Positions 4,987 through 7,523 of a stretch of DNA of 7,523 nt are shown here, piece after piece. The stretch comes from Marinilabiliaceae bacterium UBA5213. Lineage in GTDB: Bacteria; Bacteroidota; Bacteroidia; Bacteroidales; Marinilabiliaceae. The notes below the pieces were generated by a model. It saw only the letters and a program-made list of their open reading frames with translations. It ran no database searches and was not told where the DNA came from. The stretch covers positions 1 through 7,523 of the forward strand of contig DHVH01000333.1 in the NCBI GenBank assembly GCA_002412555.1, in the 5' to 3' direction. Position numbers and translations under genes: made by a program. Positions within the stretch are counted from its first letter, which is position 1. Every line of letters begins with the position of its first letter.

Positions 4987-7302
4987 CTATTCTTTATAGT
5001 TGAATCTGGCGGATAACTCTGCCACCTGAATTTCAAATTCTCCTGGCTCAGTAACCCTTTGATTGCGCTCATTAATAAAAGAGAGATCTTGCGGCGTCAA
5101 TGAAAAACTCAAGGTCTTTTCTTCTCCAGGCTTCAGATTAACTTTATCAAAAGCCCTTAAACGGCGAACATCAGGAGTAATAGAAGCGACCAAATCAGAT
5201 GTGAATAGTTGTACCACCTCTTTTCCTTCGCGCTCTCCCGTATTTTTAACGGTCACCTGCACATCCATCTGACCATCCTTGGTTAATTCTGAATGACTCA
5301 GAACCAGATTGCTGTATTCAAAAGTGGTGTAGCTCAAACCGTGTCCAAAGGCATACTGTATGGCAAAATCCGACTCATAGTCATACACACCCGACATTCT
5401 GGCCTGATGTTCAGAAGGTTTATGGTCATAAGTCACCAAAGAGTTCGCATACAATGGATACGTAAATGGCAACTTTCCGCTGGGGTTCACATCGCCAAAA
5501 AGCACATCTGCCACTGCCAGACCACCAAAGTTGCCTGGCAGATAACTGTTAATGACGCCCTTCATGAGTGGCTCAATGGTGCGAATAAGACGAGGTCGTC
5601 CCTGATTAAGCACCAGAATCATAGGCTTGCCCGTCTTGGCCAATGCCTGTGCCAGCGCCAGCTGGTTCTCAGAAAGCATCAGATCATGCAAATCACCTGG
5701 CTTTTCAGTGTAGGTATTCTCCCCCAAGGCTAAAACGATATAATCTACACCAGCTGCTGCTCTGACAGCCCCCGCTATGTCATAGGCTTCATCCACCCAA
5801 TAACTGGCATTATTGTCGTAGCGAACACCTTCTCTGAAGACTACTCTTCCTGCTCCTACCTTAGCGGTGATCGCATCTAAAATGGTTGAGTAAGCGGACG
5901 TGTAATCATCGATATTATTTCCCTGCCAGGTATATGACCAGCCACCATTTAAGGCGCGCATAGAGTTGGCATTGGGACCGGCAACGAGAATGCGGGCATT
6001 TTTTGGCAATGGCAAAACATGGTCTTCATTTTTAAGCAGGGTCATCGACTCCTGCGCCATCAGATAGGCATCGTTGGTAAATTCCTCGCTTCCGAATAGC
6101 GGATAGTCCACATAATGTGTAACAGGCGTCTCAAACAATCCCAGTTTATATTTGGTATTCAACACTCTGCGCACAGCATCATCAATACGTGCCATAGGCA
6201 CTTCGCCTTCATTCACCAGTTCCACCAAATAATCGCAAAAATCCAGGGAATAGGGGATCATAGACATATCTATGCCTGCGTTGATGGCCATTTTTACAGC
6301 CTCTTTGGCATCCTTGGCCACCTTATCACGCGTATGGATGTTATTGATGTCATTCCAGTCGGTCACCACCAACCCGGTAAAGCCCAACTCGTTCTTCAGT
6401 AATTCCGTCAACATTTTATAACTGGCATGTACAGGCACGCCGTTAATCAAACCGGAATTAACCATTATGGTATGCGCTCCCGCTTCAATGGCTGCTTTAA
6501 AAGCAGGCAAATGACGTTCTCGCAACTCAATTTCAGGAATTAAGGCAGGAGTACGGTCTTTGCCGGATAAGGGAGTGCCATATCCCAGAAAGTGCTTCAG
6601 ACAAGCCGCCACTCGGGTAGGATCACTGATATCATTATCATCGCCTTCATATCCCTTTACAATTTCGATACCCATCTGAGAAGCCAGGTACACATCTTCC
6701 CCAAAAGTCTCCCACATCCTTGGAAAACGCGGATCGCGCCCCATGTCCAATACCGGTGAGAAATTCCAAGGAATACCTGAGGCACGCGTTTCGTAGGCAG
6801 TTATCTCTCCACCGCGACGCACCAGTTCACGATTCCAACTGGCAGCCTGACCAATTTGCTGTGGAAAAAAAGTAGCTCCGGCGGTGTAGGTGGTGCCATG
6901 AATGGCATCCACACCATAAATGATAGGGATGGCTAAGCGGGATTCATTCATGGCCACATCCTGCAGCTGACTAACAATGGTATGCCATTCTTCAAGCGTG
7001 CGGGCACGGTTGCCGGCTGTATTCAAAATGGAACCAACACCGTATTCCACAAGCGCCTTGCGAACCATCTCCATGTCCAATCTTAAAGGCTCTGTGGTAT
7101 TAAAAGGACCGTCACCAACCGTTACCACATCCACTGTCAACTGAGCCATTTGCCCCACTTTCTCCTCCACGGTCATTTGTGAAATGAGCTTCTCAACTTC
7201 GGCAATGCGCTCCACCTTTTCAGCGGCGTCGTTACCCTGTGGCGAAGCACACCCCATCAATAAACCTGCAACTGCCAGACTAATAAACCATGTTTTCTTC
7301 AT
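4987..7302 (-). CDS. Glycoside hydrolase family 3 beta-glucosidase, lipoprotein
   Basis: This complete 771-residue enzyme should remove terminal beta-linked glucose from oligosaccharides in the periplasm or at the outer membrane. The signal peptide ends in a lipobox, LMGC, with lipidated Cys18. GH3 N-terminal barrel motifs include ISQMTVEEKVGQMAQLT (40-56), GRDPRFPRMWETFGED (188-203), substrate-binding KHF (236-238) and the nucleophile in LVVTDWNDI (Asp315). The second domain holds GGWSYTWQG (453-461) and GENTYTEKPGD (527-537), where Glu533 is the likely acid/base by comparison with barley ExoI. A fibronectin-III-like C-terminal domain spans about 670-765 (VTVKNTGEREGKEVVQLF). The order and motifs resemble BoGH3B of Bacteroides ovatus and barley ExoI, so beta-glucosidase or exo-beta-glucanase activity is likely; the exact linkage cannot be told. 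No SusC/SusD pair or other glycosidase is nearby. A strong terminator follows. There is no clear Shine-Dalgarno, and the start fits the signal peptide. Confidence 0.95.
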   Translation of the reverse strand: MKKTWFISLAVAGLLMGCASPQGNDAAEKVERIAEVEKLISQMTVEEKVGQMAQLTVDVVTVGDGPFNTTEPLRLDMEMVRKALVEYGVGSILNTAGNRARTLEEWHTIVSQLQDVAMNESRLAIPIIYGVDAIHGTTYTAGATFFPQQIGQAASWNRELVRRGGEITAYETRASGIPWNFSPVLDMGRDPRFPRMWETFGEDVYLASQMGIEIVKGYEGDDNDISDPTRVAACLKHFLGYGTPLSGKDRTPALIPEIELRERHLPAFKAAIEAGAHTIMVNSGLINGVPVHASYKMLTELLKNELGFTGLVVTDWNDINNIHTRDKVAKDAKEAVKMAINAGIDMSMIPYSLDFCDYLVELVNEGEVPMARIDDAVRRVLNTKYKLGLFETPVTHYVDYPLFGSEEFTNDAYLMAQESMTLLKNEDHVLPLPKNARILVAGPNANSMRALNGGWSYTWQGNNIDDYTSAYSTILDAITAKVGAGRVVFREGVRYDNNASYWVDEAYDIAGAVRAAAGVDYIVLALGENTYTEKPGDLHDLMLSENQLALAQALAKTGKPMILVLNQGRPRLIRTIEPLMKGVINSYLPGNFGGLAVADVLFGDVNPSGKLPFTYPLYANSLVTYDHKPSEHQARMSGVYDYESDFAIQYAFGHGLSYTTFEYSNLVLSHSELTKDGQMDVQVTVKNTGEREGKEVVQLFTSDLVASITPDVRRLRAFDKVNLKPGEEKTLSFSLTPQDLSFINERNQRVTEPGEFEIQVAELSARFNYKE

Positions 7303-7322
7303 CGTGATAAAAATTTTTAGGT

Positions 7323-7523
7323 ATGAACATTATTTTTTTCAAAGCATATGTAGCTAGTACATTAAATTCTTCTGAAAAACTACAGTGTTTCGTAGGTGTC
7401 GAACTCACGAAGGTGACCGAAGATCGCGATGTAGCCTTCTGGGACCGCCTCCAATATGGTGAGGTGAATATCGATCCCTACAAGACGCAAGAAACAATTC
7501 AGCACCTGATAGACCGGAAAGAG
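7323..7523 (+). CDS. Unrecognised protein, N-terminal part only (cut by right edge)
   Basis: ATG at 7323 opens 67 codons with no stop up to the edge. I do not recognise the family. From about residue 20 the translation looks like an ordinary soluble charged protein (TEDRDVAFWDRLQYGEVNID), and codon first positions there are rich in G, as expected of real genes. The first 19 codons are AT-rich and look more like leader sequence, so the true start may be later, though no other ATG is in frame. The start is only 20 bp from that of the divergent GH3 gene, unusually close. The opposite strand is also stop-free from the edge down to a TAG at 7380-7382, but its translation is hydrophobic in the way of an antisense shadow. 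I favour the plus strand without being sure. Confidence 0.42.
   Translation, partial: MNIIFFKAYVASTLNSSEKLQCFVGVELTKVTEDRDVAFWDRLQYGEVNIDPYKTQETIQHLIDRKE

Noticed and set aside
7380..7523. Minus-strand 47-codon frame ending in TAG, as the end of a gene upstream of GH3
   Set aside because: The translation is hydrophobic throughout, typical of the antisense of a charged protein, and its codon first positions are less purine-rich than those of the plus frame; kept only as the competing model.

Overview
The window looks like chromosomal DNA of a Bacteroidota bacterium (Cytophagia- or Flavobacteriia-like). The support is a Bacteroidota-style Wzi capsule-assembly protein, a Bacteroides-type GH3 lipoprotein glucosidase, a TPR/LytS-type sensor with a signal peptide, AT-rich leaders without clear Shine-Dalgarno sequences, and one TAnnTTTG-like promoter box. 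The genus cannot be told from this sequence.

Layout, left to right. (1) 1-1238, minus strand: a Wzi-family outer-membrane protein whose C-terminus runs off the left edge. (2) 1239-1676: an unusual divergent intergenic region holding a short palindrome, a G-run-rich repeat tract (15 runs of three or more G in about 110 bp) that can also be read as a small Trp-rich ORF, and a perfect 10-bp-arm inverted repeat. (3) 1677-2273 and 2304-2927, plus strand: a MarC-family membrane protein followed after 30 bp by a two-domain viroplasmin/RNase HI protein, probably co-transcribed. (4) 2951-4831, minus strand, convergent with the RNase H gene: a TPR-containing LytS-type sensor kinase in which the phospho-accepting His and several ATP-site residues are replaced, so it is probably a pseudokinase. 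(5) 4915-4956: a strong intrinsic terminator ending the next gene. (6) 4987-7302, minus strand: a complete lipoprotein GH3 beta-glucosidase. (7) 7323-7523, plus strand: a probable unrecognised gene cut by the right edge, with a start only 20 bp from that of the glucosidase.

The genes do not form one obvious pathway. Wzi and the GH3 enzyme both act at the cell surface or in the periplasm on polysaccharide, but they are 3.7 kb apart and no SusC/SusD pair, glycosyltransferase or other capsule gene is visible. No RNA gene, insertion sequence or CRISPR array was seen. The points most worth a second look are the degenerate sensor kinase and the G-rich, palindrome-flanked intergenic region.
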